This document shows positions 49,601 to 59,132 of a stretch of 64,000 bases of DNA, in pieces (position 1 is the stretch's first letter; the number at the start of each line of letters is the position of its first letter). The position numbers and the translations under genes are program-made. The notes under the pieces are model-generated. The model was not told the DNA's origin. It saw nothing but the letters and a program-made list of their open reading frames with translations, and did no database searches. The DNA lies in assembly GCA_013407085.1 (NCBI GenBank), contig JACCGJ010003084.1, positions 53,402 through 117,401 on the forward strand. The letters run 5' to 3'. Source of the DNA: Atriophallophorus winterbourni. Lineage: Eukaryota > Platyhelminthes > Trematoda > Plagiorchiida > Microphallidae.

Positions 49601-52600
49601 CATCAGAGCCCCTTCCTATTCGAAAATGTGCAATTTCTTTCTGTTAGCATATCAGTGTTTGCTAGCCTCGTCTCTTGGAGGGCAGTCAAGCTGACCTACA
49701 GTCATTTTAGCTCATTGTTAATTACAGCTGATTTTCCTACGTCTCTGATATTTGTCATGAAATCCTGGGAGCATGGTTCCCAGTTTCACACCTGACCTCT
49801 GTTTGTTAATAATTCGGTTAGCTGGTTCGGAAAAATATAGTCTGCATATCGGATGATTCCTAATCGAGATGCAACCAATGTAGATAGCAGACGGTGGTGA
49901 GACGCGGCACCTTAATGTCTGGGGCTGCCTAACTGTGGCGGTCGGTAGCCGTCCATTGAGGCCTGAAAATCTCCCCCCAGTCTAGCCATATCTGCTTCTT
50001 CCCGTGTTATGATCCATAGAAGCGGAATGGAGTGTATACTCCATTGGTGCGTTGAAATGCATGCACGGGCAGTTAAATATGGAGAACAGGCTGTTGGTCA
50101 TGCAACAAGTGCTTGCTCTCCAAGATATCACTGGGACCAAAGGAACAACAAGGCTGACATATTTAGACAACGATACCGTCAAAGGAGTTGGCAGGACGAA
50201 GTTGAATGCAGCTTTGGACTGCTTAACTACAGTCCGGCTCCAGAATTTTCCTCGAGGTTGACTCCTGAAGCTTTTTCTATGATTGGATGAAGCTACAATG
50301 TAGTGGAGTTTTGAGATAAAGGTTTCTCACATTATGTAGAGAGCATTCATAGACTTACGAACTCCACCTGCCCGAAGCAAACTGTTTTTGAGGCGCTAGT
50401 CAACGCCATTCACCCCATTTCCTGTCGGTAGTAGTAGTTCCGCGAGGTCACACAGGATCACGCGTGCAGCCCAAGAACTGGACCTGTAATAACTAATTTA
50501 ATTCTCTAACGAGTGTCCGAGTTGGTTGATGTGGTCATTCTATTATATCGCTAGGCCGAAATTATTTCGTGGTTAACAAACAATTGCAGCCTAACTAACG
50601 GACAAATTCAGCGGTAACAATCCCTGCGAAACGGTTTACAACGATATGTAAAGCTCATGCGGCCATCGACTAATCTTTAGTAGCTGTGTATGCTCCACTC
50701 CAAATCATCTTCAAGCCGATGCTTTCAATATGTATTCAAAGCGACTTGACCACGTTGTAATATTTTTAGCTTTGATTTCGTATATATTCTGACTTTGATA
50801 ATATTAAAATACTGAAAATCAAAGTGCTCATGGCTATTATCAAATTAGTGTCAAAATAATTATCTGGACAATGCAAAATGCCATTTTGTATACCTGAGTT
50901 TATTTACTGCTCAACTTTTAACTCAGATTTACTCGTTGACCTATTGGACGATTATGATTCAACGATTCCGAAGGAAGAAATGATGGAAATTGCTGATGAT
51001 AGAATCGATTCCGCCAACATTGATTACGAAGATGCAAAGAGAAAAGCAAGGACATTAAGAGCGGATGACATTTGTGAGAAGGTTCGTTTCTTAATGTGTA
51101 AACATTCTGTTATAATCATTTATTTGGGACAAGCAGTGCCAGGTGGGCTCTGTGTTACTGACAGTCACTAAATACGGCTTACTTTAAAAGAGTTAAAGCG
51201 ACACCGATGCATGAACCATGATACGTATATGACGTTCGAAAATCAGAACAGAAGCATACGACCGGTTTCTTGGTTTCTGCCACTTATCAGGTATGCGTAT
51301 ACCTGACCTGCGATTCGAAAGCCATTCAGGCCGTTGTGCTAAACCCAATTTTTTTTATCGTCGAGGATAAATCCTCCTTAACAAATGGAAATTTAGCTTT
51401 CCTGTGGGTACTAAGCTAAGTACCATAATCGGTGCAATGCAACACAGGTGACTGGAATATTTTGACAATATCCATTGACAGCACACGTGCAAGTCAGTTA
51501 CCGTTTATAAGCCAGTGTTTACTTCCAATGGACAAATAGAGGGTACAGTTTAGAATCTGATATCATAAGGACAACGTGCCGTGCATTCGCATTATTTTGA
51601 GCTTCTGATTATCAGGATATACTGTTCTTAAACTTACACTTACGTGGATATATTGTACGTTGTTGGAATCCTCGCGAAGTCATCTTTCTGGATATACCAC
51701 TCTCGTAGCTGTATTCGATAATACGAGCAAATTGGGATTTATCGTGATTTTTCCATATTGGATCTACGCGTGCAACTCTGTTAATACTCCTCAAGTACTC
51801 GAAGGGATTAACGTCATCGGAAAGATCTTATTCTTCGCCGTCGACTGGTCATAATTTCAACATCGTGCGATCAACTAACGAAGAGTATCACCGGATTAAA
51901 TTCTGATTTTGCGCTTTTTCGTGAACACTGAATTTTTTTCGCGCACACTATATTCATCGATCGCTCGATGCTTGTGCACAAACCACTGAACAGTGCTGCT
52001 CATAACCCTGACCGGATGACTCCGAAACGAAAACAAGGCGCACCGGGCTGCATGTGTGCGGTTTGCCGAAAGTCGGTAAGTTTGTTTGTCGAAAGTTCAT
52101 GCTAAATGCGACAAATCGCTGACCTCGGATTTAATATCGATTAGTAATGGAGATAATTGCCCTGGTGTTTGCCAAATCAAACCGTCTGCCTCGGCGACGA
52201 AAACCCCTGAATATGATATTGAGGCGCGTACAAATGGAATGGAATCCTGTATACAAAAACTAAATGAACTGATAATAAACGTCATAAAGACACCGTCGTT
52301 ACCCGACTTAGAGGTTACTGCCGAAGAGCCGGTAGATAATCCATCATACTCGAGCAGGCCAACATTTGCCCAGATAACCGCGCAGATGGTGACTAAAACG
52401 GGGAGGCGTTCGTTGGGATCAGTGACTCCTCGACTTAACGGAAACGAAAAAGGACTCAAAAAACCACTGCTACTAAAATGACTGACTCACATTATAAAAC
52501 AAAATCCGCGGGTGTAAACCTTAGCGTTATATGTACAAACGTGACCGAGTCGCAGGAAACGCTGTTTGAAGCTAAGCAAAAACATGACTTAGCTGAGTGG

Positions 52601-55600
52601 TATAAACTCTGCAGTCAGATGAGCATGGCCGCAGTTACTCCTTCATCAATAGTTCGATTAAACCGCCACCTGAATTCTCCTCACAAGGATGATCCTCACC
52701 TTTTAAGAATAACGCTGCAATCTGCGGAGGACGTGGAAAACGTACTCTTAAATGCTTACATTCTTAGAGGTGTTCCAGAGACTACATGTCGTATTCATGC
52801 AGACTTACCATGTTGGGAGCGAAAGTCGTCGCAGAAATCTCGTGGAGAATGTAATCCGAGAAGTATTGTAATTCTAGGTGTTCCGGAAGATGCTGCTGAC
52901 GTACCTTCTCAAGAAAAGTCTGAGCACGAACACAAACAATGGAAATATCTAGCCGAAACAATTGGTATCAAAAATGCAATACTTGTGGATGCTTTTAGGA
53001 TACCGCGGTATAACAACTATAAAGGGCAAGGTCCTAGCCTTTTAAAGCTAACCTCCTTCACAACCGAAATTACGGATACTATCAAATGTGAATGGAAAGC
53101 TAATAGAAAAAACTTACCACAAAACGTCATGTTTAGCGCGTTCAGGGTAATAGCCGAAAGCAAGCAAACGGAGAGCACCAACCCACAAACGCCTAGTGAT
53201 GAGGTTCAACCTGAATGTCAAGCGATAGCTCCAAAAAACTTGAGTATTCCGGCTCTAACCGAGTCGGCCATCTGATAACTTTTCATGATTTGAACACCAC
53301 GAACTTTATAAGATGTTTATATATAAATGCACAAAGCCTTCGAAGAAATTAGCTGAGCTAACCGAGATATGTTCGCGTTACTCACCTGACATTATCGCCG
53401 TTACAGAAACATGGTATTCTTCCCAATTGATTGAATCGGATATATCAATTCCAAATATGAATTGGATAAAGAACGATCGAGAGAGAAGCGGTGGTGGTGT
53501 TCCTCTTTATTACCATAATAGACTCCAGTGACGTCCAATTGACAAGACAGAATTCACGCTCGAGGATACAATTTGGTGCACTTTGACACTGATGTCTGGT
53601 GAAGTCTGCATTAATTGTGTGGTCTACCCGTCCCCTTAATCCACGGAATCGTACAACGAAAGGTTGATCCAAGTGCTTAAGCGCTTGACTCGAACACAAC
53701 AAGCAACAACACTTATTATGGGTGATTTTAATCTGTCCACCCTTTATCTCAGGGACGATTACTCCCCACAAACACCAGAATACCGATTTAGAGAGGTACT
53801 AGATTCGATCCCGTTATACAACCATGTCCACGAATGCACCCGTAGGAGAGGTTCTGACCGGCCCTCTGTCTTGGATTTGGTGTTAACATCGGAGGAACAA
53901 TCTGTCGAAGCGATCGAATTCCAGTCTCCACTGGGTCTTAGCGACCATTCAGTGCTTGTGTTCGACTATGTTTGCAGTACTCAGCAATCGCTTACTCCGA
54001 ATGGGGTGGTTCGACGGTTAGATAAATTGGCCCTGAGTAAATCGCTCGTGCAGATTCCGCATTTTCAGACGGATAATATAACCCCAGACTCGCAATGGAA
54101 CGAACTTGTAGGTTTTCTGAAAATGAAGATAGACGAGAACTCACAGATCGTTCAGAAAAGGTGCGTCGATGAAATTCGTTTTGTTGTCCCCAGCAGAAGA
54201 AAAAGTGGATAGCACTGAAGCGAGCAGCGTGGGTGCATCATAAAGCCAACAATACTTCTACTTCTTGGCAACATTTCCGTATTGTACGCAACAAAGTGAC
54301 TGCGCTTTTTCGAGAGGATAAGGAAGAGCATCAATTGATGCTCCTGTCGAAAATGGAACGCAACCCTAAGTTATTATACAAAATCATGAACGCGAAAGCA
54401 AAAGTCAAACCAGGTATTTTTCCCATTCAAAATGGCGAAAAACTCACTGAAACAGCGTTGGAAACCGCAAATGCTCTGACAATTTATTACTCTAATGTGT
54501 TCGTACCCAAGGTTTTAGTGGAACGTTCTGAGTATTCAATTCAAACATGAATCGAAACGTTGTGCGATATTGCGATAAATCCAATGATTGTTGCAATTCA
54601 TTTGCTCAAACTAAAGGTAAGAAAATCCCCAGGAGCGGATGGCATCACACCGGGTGTGCTCAGGTTCTGTCACCGTCAGCTTTGTGAACCGCTCTCCAGC
54701 CTGTTTAACTATTCGTTGCTTAAGGGAGTTGTACCGAAAGATTGGAAGTCCGGCGTGATAACACCTATCTTCAAAGGCGGTTGCCGATCTGACGCTGCAA
54801 ATTATCGTCCCGTCACACTTTTACCTGTTATTGCTAAGCTCATGGAACGTATAGTCTCGGAAAGAATAGTTGCACACTTCGAATCGCATAATTTGTTTTC
54901 GCCAGCGCAGCATGGATTTCGATCTCACCGATCTTGTCTCACAAATCTTCTCCTCACGTTAGACGACTGGACAAAGGAGATGGATAAAAGTTCTTGCATC
55001 CACGTCTGTTACCTAGACATTTCGAAAGCTTTTGACAGAGTCAATCATCATTTGCTTCTTCAAAAACTGATGCGTTTAGGAATATGTGATCCACTCCTCT
55101 CATGGTTGTGCGACTATCTGTCAGATCGCGACGCCCGAGTTAAAGTTAACGGAGCGCTATCCCAAACGTTCAAAACCACCAGTGGAGTCCCACAAGGGTC
55201 TGTGCTAGGCCCGCTCCTCTTTCTGTTGTACATAAATGATTTACCCCCCCTCATATCGTCCAAAATGGTCCTGTTCGCGGATGATATGAAAATTTGGACG
55301 CCAATAAGTTCTGCAGAGGATTGTGAGAAACTGCAAACGGATTTGGACAGCGTGTCGAATTGGGCGGCCATGAATGACATGTCATTCAAAATACAGAAAT
55401 GTAAGATGCTCCATCTTGGCAAGAATGTTCCTTGGACATATCGATTGAGAACTGGAAACCTAGCATGGAGCTCGTTTGAAAAAGATCTTGGAGTGTGGAA
55501 TAGCGGGAAGCTGAAGAGCACAGCGCACTGCCAGAACACATATCGACGGGCAAACAGATTGTTGGGTATCTTTCGAAGAATAGTTGGAAGATTCTCTCTG

Positions 55601-56654
55601 GTAACGTTACCAATGATATTGAATGTCAACCTTCGCCCAACGATGGAGTATGCGGTAGAGGTCTGGGCTCCTTGGCTGCGAAAGGATATTGCTCTCTTCG
55701 ATAAAATCTATCATAGAGCAACAAAGTTAGTGATGGGTCTTCGCAATGTTCCGTACACCGAAAGATTACGACGTCTGGGTCTATGCGACTTTACCCAAAG
55801 GAGGATACGACGCGATATTATTCTGACTTATAGAATTGTGTCTACCGAAGGACATCCACTAAAACACTTGCTTGATGTGCGTGATGGGAAATTGACACGT
55901 GGACATACCTTATCCCTTTACGTTCCAAGTTCCCGTATTGATTGTCGGCGCCATTTTTTCGCCATACGTGCTATATTTCTTTGGAATTCCCTACCCCAAC
56001 ATGTGGTGGACTCTCTTTGCCTGGCAGCGTTTAAAGTGAAATTGGACTTACATATGCAAAAGCATAACATTCGTGAGCCTTACATTTGATATTCTCTATT
56101 GCTTTTATACTATTGTATTTTTCATGTTTTATTAATACCGTAATCCTGTGGTGTTGTAAAGTAATAACTTTTTTAACCATAAATCTTTGAATTTGAATTT
56201 GAATTTGAATCAATTGTAACAGACTTATTGCCGAAAGAATGATTTCAAGTTACTAGGTTATGGTACAACAATACTCAATAATTGCCGAGCTGTTTAAAGA
56301 TAAAAACAAATTATATACCACGCGTCTGTAAGTTGTCATCTAAAAATAAGATTCCAAAAGCGTTATAAAATATTCATGAATCCAAATATGTTAGGCTACA
56401 CAGTTTAGTTATCCAATCTTTCGCTGTACTTTTAGCTTAAAGCTGCAATGAATGACATTTATGAATCCTGTGAATTGATGGAAAGTACCACATACTGGGT
56501 TACATTGAAGCTCGTAGTTAAGGTGCCTGATCCTAATTGGAAAACTCCCAACATGATTTATCGTCGTATCAAAGAGAAAAAAATCAAGGAAGTCGGCAAT
56601 GTTCGCTGGCAAAGTTCAAGAAAATATCCGGTAATTCATTTATTTAAAAATTGA
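34423..56654 (+). CDS. M16 metallopeptidase (insulysin/nardilysin-like), C-terminal half, split gene or pseudogene
   Basis: Plus-strand exons follow the order of the C-terminal half of M16A peptidases, large zinc enzymes that clip peptides in a closed chamber: 34423-34576, 38245-38467, 38932-39130, 40486-40538, 42923 to about 43126, 43599-43726, 44287-44500, 45915-45956, 50927-51073, 56436-56654. Landmarks are YQPIPFKES..EFLKRYDEQV, the LKPxNV-like EAMKPSNVSITVKTF, LHYINWDTKNPTSMHHLEIA and a C-terminal SSRKYPVIH before the stop. Phases agree at 34576/38245, 40538/42923 and 44500/45915. They disagree at 39130/40486 and 43726/44287, and joining 38467 to 38932 would make TAG. The catalytic N-terminal half (HxxEH) was not found. 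Either microexons were missed or the gene is decaying. Confidence 0.5.
34612..34640. repeat. (TA)n microsatellite
   Basis: Simple dinucleotide run directly downstream of M16-like exon a, in the intron. Confidence 0.95.
35330..37000 (+). other. intronic region with unassigned open frames
   Basis: Plus-strand frames at 35631-35969 (NKIWEPIEKQILYYCTSKS...), 36366-36584 and 36740-36949 are longer than expected by chance in AT-rich DNA and may be parts of one decayed element. No catalytic motif, terminal repeat or target duplication was recognised. Confidence 0.25.
38245..38467 (+). CDS. M16-like exon b
   Basis: Acceptor TTTTAG, donor GTGAGT. Phase 0 in, phase 1 out. Starts LIEAMKPSNVSITVKTFQHP, matching the conserved L-x-P-x-N-V strand of M16 peptidases, and continues through FFDYYYRYQEPWMISILP to YAYRPFKSP. 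Without splicing it would end CE-stop. Confidence 0.6.
38637..38775 (+). mobile_element. RTE LINE 3' end scrap
   Basis: Nucleotide similarity to the RTE 3' ends at 15.3 and 30.55 kb (GAGGAAAAATTACTATGACC, GAAGAGCAGATACACATCTC). Lies between M16-like exons b and c. Confidence 0.5.
38932..39130 (+). CDS. M16-like exon c
   Basis: Acceptor GCATTTCAG, donor GTAAGC. The only open frame begins AG CGC, so phase 1 in and phase 2 out. Encodes LAPLDLDPAECVHLLGMVLA, then YIRILWRYIVEPRKLMLIPN, the latter resembling the insulysin SKLWFKQDDKFFLP region. Direct joining to exon b gives T+AG, a stop. Confidence 0.45.
40420..40485 (-). repeat. hammerhead satellite remnant at a splice acceptor
   Basis: Minus strand reads GGAAACTGGTTTGGTGTGTA, AG, then GGGCAGACGTGAGCACAA, which is the GAAA box, stem III, triplet GUU and stem I 3' arm of a unit. 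The 5' half with CUGANGA is absent. The plus-strand acceptor of exon d (TATATTTTCAG) abuts or overlaps its edge. Confidence 0.55.
40486..40538 (+). CDS. M16-like exon d (53 bases)
   Basis: Acceptor TATATTTTCAG, donor GTAAGC. Phase 1 in, phase 0 out. Encodes FHLVLSTTNKPKENLDK. The acceptor lies directly beside a decayed hammerhead satellite copy. Confidence 0.45.
41035..41120 (+). mobile_element. RTE leader scrap
   Basis: Contains AAAAGCTTCAGGATTCAACC and TCGAGGAAAAATCC, the reverse complement of the RTE leader region at 50.23-50.28 kb, so it lies in plus orientation. Confidence 0.5.
42040..42610 (-). mobile_element. CR1 LINE, RT C-terminal fragment
   Basis: Minus-strand translation includes HLGVWVCDSLNYSVHYEVIY, ILGMLRRIFRTFPPGTLP and further on DVILAYKILNTVNQLL. 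These match DLGVWNSGKLKSTAHC, LLGIFRRIVGRFSLVTLP and DIILTYRIVSTEGHPL of the copy at 54.6-56.1 kb. Confidence 0.75.
42923..43126 (+). CDS. M16-like exon e, 3' end unclear
   Basis: Acceptor CCCATCTTAG, phase 0 in. Encodes VPLASNHYLKKIFTFAVANS, then FPQTDLEDLLVYLELKC and MAIIVFRFRQAIILLISK, a good fit to the helical segment and strand after the insulysin FEFFSP region. No strong GT donor occurs before the stop at 43124-43126, which may be a lesion. Confidence 0.45.
   Translation, partial: VVPLASNHYLKKIFTFAVANSLGQISFPQTDLEDLLVYLELKCMTQSIIMAIIVFRFRQAIILLISK
43599..43726 (+). CDS. M16-like exon f
   Basis: Acceptor CAATTTTAG, donor GTAAAA. Phase 0 in, phase 2 out. Encodes DKLLDRAYTAPAKLASVQNV, IENLQFRLHNSSLFHYPKM. 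Has no start codon of its own. Fits the chain by position and splice sites; similarity to M16 is weak. Confidence 0.35.
44287..44500 (+). CDS. M16-like exon g
   Basis: Acceptor CATCTTCACAG, donor GTAGTC. Phase 0 in, phase 1 out. Encodes RSIFKFPAKNDISRLHYINW, NPTSMHHLEIAMNQPSDHEV, TLHTLMKRVGDQTLDFVLTM, matching the insulysin run from the linker strand through the helix that precedes the Arg-Thr-Lys-Glu-Gln motif. Confidence 0.55.
44835..44915 (+). repeat. hammerhead subfamily B remnant
   Basis: Reads CTCAAGAGTAAAAATGAACA, AAGAACTAGGTC, then GTGTGGTGTGTGATGG and AAATGCATGCAAATGAAT. Alignment to the minus-strand copy at 57.3 kb identifies the core (eroded), the GUC triplet and the 3' flank. Confidence 0.6.
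45915..45956 (+). CDS. M16-like exon h, 42-base microexon
   Basis: Acceptor GTTTTTTCAG, donor GTAAGT. Phase 1 in and out. Completes exon g as ESYFGPLAIVSGAI, matching in position the LGYIVFSGPR strand of insulysin. Confidence 0.45.
46800..47060 (+). repeat. dispersed repeat of unknown class
   Basis: GTTGTTGGCCTACTTTGATC, GATGTCGACC and CAAATGACTAAACAATC recur at 32.08, 40.68 and 45.74 kb. The longest copy is here and is followed at once by RTE sequence. It might be a SINE or a LINE leader, but no A/B box or tail was found. Confidence 0.45.
47200..50490 (-). mobile_element. RTE-type LINE, near full length, degenerate
   Basis: Minus strand: leader 50490-49900, endonuclease remnants 49800-49540, RT start 48444-48169 (LNREIYRLANGKGTSDDGIP, LFHHVLFQCWQEGCVP, KIIMLFKNNGDKGD), and RT end 47597-47400 (HHFRYLSSTIADDLSLNTEI, IGKATAILSWLNSRF). 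The YADD block falls in frameshifted sequence around 47.7 kb. It shares leader and 3' sequence with the deleted copy at 1-1130. Lies in an M16-like intron. Confidence 0.8.
50927..51073 (+). CDS. M16-like exon i
   Basis: Acceptor CAACTTTTAACTCAG, donor GTGAGA. Phase 1 in and out, 147 bases. Acidic: VDLLDDYDSTIPKEEMMEIA, then DDRIDSANIDYEDAKRK. Equivalent in place to the charged helices near the C-terminus of M16 proteins. At least one exon between 45956 and 50927, and one between 51073 and 56436, would be missing. Confidence 0.42.
51245..51305 (-). repeat. hammerhead subfamily B remnant
   Basis: Minus strand: ACCTGATAAGTGGCAGAAAC, CAAGAAACCGGTCGTATG. CTGATAA differs from the core by G8 to A, GAAAC is intact, and the triplet is GUC. 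The surrounding unit is not recognisable. Confidence 0.6.
51600..51860 (-). mobile_element. CR1 linker fragment
   Basis: Minus strand INRVARVDPIWKNHDKSQFA, matching in position AIHRVARTDSTWENFHEFRN of the CR1 copy at 61.1 kb, the segment between endonuclease and RT. Confidence 0.65.
52017..53275 (+). pseudogene. CR1 ORF1, three frames
   Basis: Starts MTPKRKQGAPGCMCAVCRKS, the first half of a PHD-like zinc finger, then shifts frame into KVHAKCDKSLTSDL (52086-52481) and again into a 265-residue frame (52478-53275). That frame has SIVRLNRHLNSPHKDDPHLL, ENVLLNAYILRGVPE, IHADLPCWERK and IVILGVPED, the RNA-binding-type domain of CR1 ORF1 proteins. Two frameshifts stop it making one protein. Confidence 0.8.
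53313..54212 (+). pseudogene. CR1 ORF2 endonuclease domain, frameshifted
   Basis: 53313-53531 encodes KLAELTEICSRYSPDIIAVT and ETW, the nuclease motif with the metal-binding glutamate. A frameshift or stop follows at about 53530. 53664-54212 continues with LIMGDFNLSTLYLRD (the DFN motif), FLDLVLTS-like and GLSDHSVLVFDY. All hallmark motifs are present but in two frames. Confidence 0.82.
54233..56089 (+). pseudogene. CR1 ORF2 linker and reverse transcriptase
   Basis: 54233-54550 holds the linker (NKVTALFREDKEEHQLMLL). After one stop at about 54550, a 509-residue frame (54560-56089) contains the full RT: KSPGADGITPGVLRFC, YRPVTLLPVIAKLMERIV, AQHGFRSHRSCLTNLL, YLDISKAFDRVNH, TSGVPQGSVLGPLLFLLYIN, the active-site block LFADDMKIW, KCKMLHLGK, EKDLGVWNSGKL and FLWNSLP near the end. 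FADD carries the two catalytic aspartates. The domain itself is intact; the upstream lesions make the element non-autonomous. Confidence 0.92.
56436..56654 (+). CDS. M16-like terminal exon
   Basis: Acceptor TGTACTTTTAG, phase 0 in, TGA at 56652-56654. Encodes LKAAMNDIYESCELMESTTY, WVTLKLVVKVPDPNW and SSRKYPVIHLFKN. This fits the M16 C-terminus: a helix, a SVHV-type strand and a final F-K-x-x-x-P-L-F-P-like tail. An alternative donor GTAATT at 56631 is possible. Confidence 0.5.
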   Translation, partial: LKAAMNDIYESCELMESTTYWVTLKLVVKVPDPNWKTPNMIYRRIKEKKIKEVGNVRWQSSRKYPVIHLFKN

Positions 56655-56789
56655 TTGAAATTATGACCTTATAATGAAATCAGTATCGAATGGGCAAAAC
56701 ACCAACTTCGGTTAATGTTGACCATATGGATAATTGGATTATAAAATTACGTCATCGATTTATTTTCAAATTTAATTACATTTATATAT

Positions 56790-56868
56790 TCAAATCTCGT
56801 TACCTTGCCACCTTGCTACTATATCACTTTTGCTCGGTCCCAGCAGGCAGCATATTAACGAGATTTGA
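56790..56868 (+). mobile_element. 79-bp MITE related to the Tigger element
   Basis: Perfect 13-bp terminal inverted repeats TCAAATCTCGTTA / TAACGAGATTTGA. The interior GCTACTATATCACTTTTGCT and CGGTCCCAGCAGG closely matches the right subterminal part of the Tigger copy at 14.12-14.17 kb. No coding capacity. Just 136 bases downstream of the M16-like stop codon. Confidence 0.75.
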
Positions 56869-57269
56869 CTTTGATATGATGAAACAAACGTCGTTAAATT
56901 GTTATGTTAGAGCCGGGTGATGTAGCAGAGACAGTCGTTGCGTTCTATCCATCGATGCGTTGTTCTTAACCGGACAATCAGGAAAACAGAACAAGACCGG
57001 AATGGAACGTTGAGCGGTAGTCCAAGTGCCCAGAAAGTGCAATTAGCCGTGGGTACGGTATGTATTTATATAACAACGATAGGGTGAACGTGTGAGGGTA
57101 CAGAATAATCGAAAGTGCATAGTGAAGCTGATGGAAGTTGATTGTCATGGGCAAGTCAAACCATTTGAATGTACTGAGTATGGGTGTTTGTTTCAGAGGT
57201 ACGACATGACTCACCCAACAGACTGTATCATTATATAAATAATATTATTAATAATAATAATCCGAAAAG

Positions 57270-57660
57270 CTCATTTGCGTGCATTTCCATCACACACACA
57301 ACGACCGGTTTCGTTTGTTTGCACTCATTAGGTGGGGACAGTATGATCAGGATCCACTTGCCTTGAAACAGTGGCGAAAGGTAAACAAGTTGAGCTTGTA
57401 AGGCACTGTTTGATTGCGTTTACGTAAGAAAGTTGTTCAATCACATTTGCTCATGCGTATGTAGATGAGGTTAAGTCCATGAACATGAACAAACATCCTC
57501 CTTTGCATGCGTGGGTGTGTGTTGGAGATGCATGCGGTTGTGAATGTTTGTTATTGATCATGGTTTCGATACCAAGTACTAGTGTATCTATGAGTGGCTT
57601 ATAAGCTCAAATTGTTTTCCATCCCTCTACTGTTTCAAAGCCCGCTAGGACATGGCAAGA
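57270..57660. repeat. hammerhead satellite subfamily B, inverted pair
   Basis: Minus strand 57430-57270 holds CCCCACCTAATGAGTGC, AAACAAACGAAACC, GGTC, GTTGTGTGTGTGATGG: the GAAA box and GUC triplet are intact, with CUAAUGA for CUGAUGA. From about 57431 the plus strand has a partial unit with GTGGGTGTGTGTTGGAGATG, GCATGCGG, AGTGGCTTATAAGCTC and CTACTGTTTCAAAG. Same inverted layout as at 18.3 and 34.15 kb. Confidence 0.68.
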
Positions 57661-59083
57661 CATGCAGGCATTATTCGATGCCTTATTGATTATTTGATGA
57701 AACTTGATAAAACTTTATTATATGAATCTGAAACATTTTATTCCATAGCATTTTCTCTTGTTGACTAAAAATATATATCCATAAAAGACCAAAGGTTTCT
57801 GGGTAAATCGCAGTAGAAGAACATGATTTCTAACAGAATTGACGGTATTGAGCAATAATTATATTGACCGATATTTTCTCACATAAAATGTGATTGCGTT
57901 AAAGAATTACTATTTATGTAAAATCACATCTCGGGTTGGCTGCTGTTAAAGTGTGTTATATATAATACTTTGAATATATTTTAGGAAATCATTATAAAAA
58001 TACCGTACTGAATTTAGAGGAAATGAAAATTCGACTATATATAAGATACAAACTCTGCTCACGAAAAATAAGAAGAAAACACTTTAAAAATAATGCAACA
58101 GTCTAAATCATTTAAATTCTTTCGCATACTATCATCATTTATACAGATAATATGATTTCTTGAATACATCTCTTAAACTTCAGAAATCTGGTCAATTGGA
58201 ACTCATATAACAAGTGTTCGCCTGCCGAAAGAAAATGTCGAGGTCATTTTTTCATTTGCACAAGAAAAACGATTTTGGTTTCAACTGCTATGAGAAGTTT
58301 TATAGCTGAATTTTATTATTTACACACAAAGCAAGTAAATGAGATGAGCTCGGCAGATGAAGTCAAATTGGATATTATTAGCAAAGAAACAAGAATTGAA
58401 CTCTGAAGATAAAATTAGCTCAATTTAACGCGTGGCATAAATTTCAAACACACGATCTCCTAATCCAAGCGATCGAACGAGCATTACCTAGAGAGTGCAA
58501 ATAACAATGGTCACACATATATATAGCAAGAGATCTTAAGAGAATACAGCCTAAAGATGGCTTTTTGGCTTCAGTACATGTCATGCTGATGATCTTATTG
58601 AGTTTGCTGACGTGTCTGTTCAATTTAACAATAAGAAATTGTTTGAGAATTCACTTATCAACAGAAAATCGCTTACCTATTTAAACGTTTAACAACGCAT
58701 GAGCATTTAACTTTTAAACCTGCAAGTCGTTTTCAACAGTTTATTTAGTATCGACACTAGAAAATTTTATGATCGATGCAATATACTAAGGACTGTTCGT
58801 CAATTCATCGATTTAAATTTCTTCTAACGCTATTTGATTTTTTGTTAGAAGGCTAAACAGATTTAACCGCACGTAATGTTGAACGACAAGACAATAATAT
58901 CCGACCTCTCAGAAAATCAGAGAAAAACGATAAAGATACACGAAAAAATAACTAATACGAGAAACATCAGAGACCCAGGAAATTTACAGAGGATCTTCAA
59001 GATTAGCCAACGGGAGTCAAAATTCAAGAATTTATGGTATAAAATAGTTCGTAGCTGTACAACCCCAAAGGATATTAGTATAA

Positions 59084-59085
<2 letters not shown>
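57661..59085. other. AT-rich intergenic DNA
   Basis: No supported gene. A plus-strand frame at 58876-59095 (DLSENQRKTIKIHEKITNTR) is preceded by TTAGAAG and may be an exon, but no partner exon was found. Confidence 0.4.

Positions 59086-59130
<45 letters not shown>
59086..59130. repeat. (TA)n microsatellite
   Basis: Long TA run directly abutting a CR1 RT fragment. Confidence 0.95.

Positions 59131-59132
<2 letters not shown>

Larger units (their letters stand above)
51930..56215 (+). mobile_element. CR1-type LINE, nearly full length, youngest copy
   Basis: Contains leader, ORF1, endonuclease and RT in order and ends with a (TTTGAA)n tail at about 56190-56212, as usual for CR1-group LINEs that end in a short 3' microsatellite. 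Only a few frameshifts break the coding region, and the RT frame is open for 509 residues. It sits in plus orientation in the last M16-like intron, about 220 bases before the terminal exon. Confidence 0.9.

Noticed and set aside
55114..55629. Minus-strand 171-residue frame
   Set aside because: Antisense shadow of the intact CR1 reverse transcriptase.
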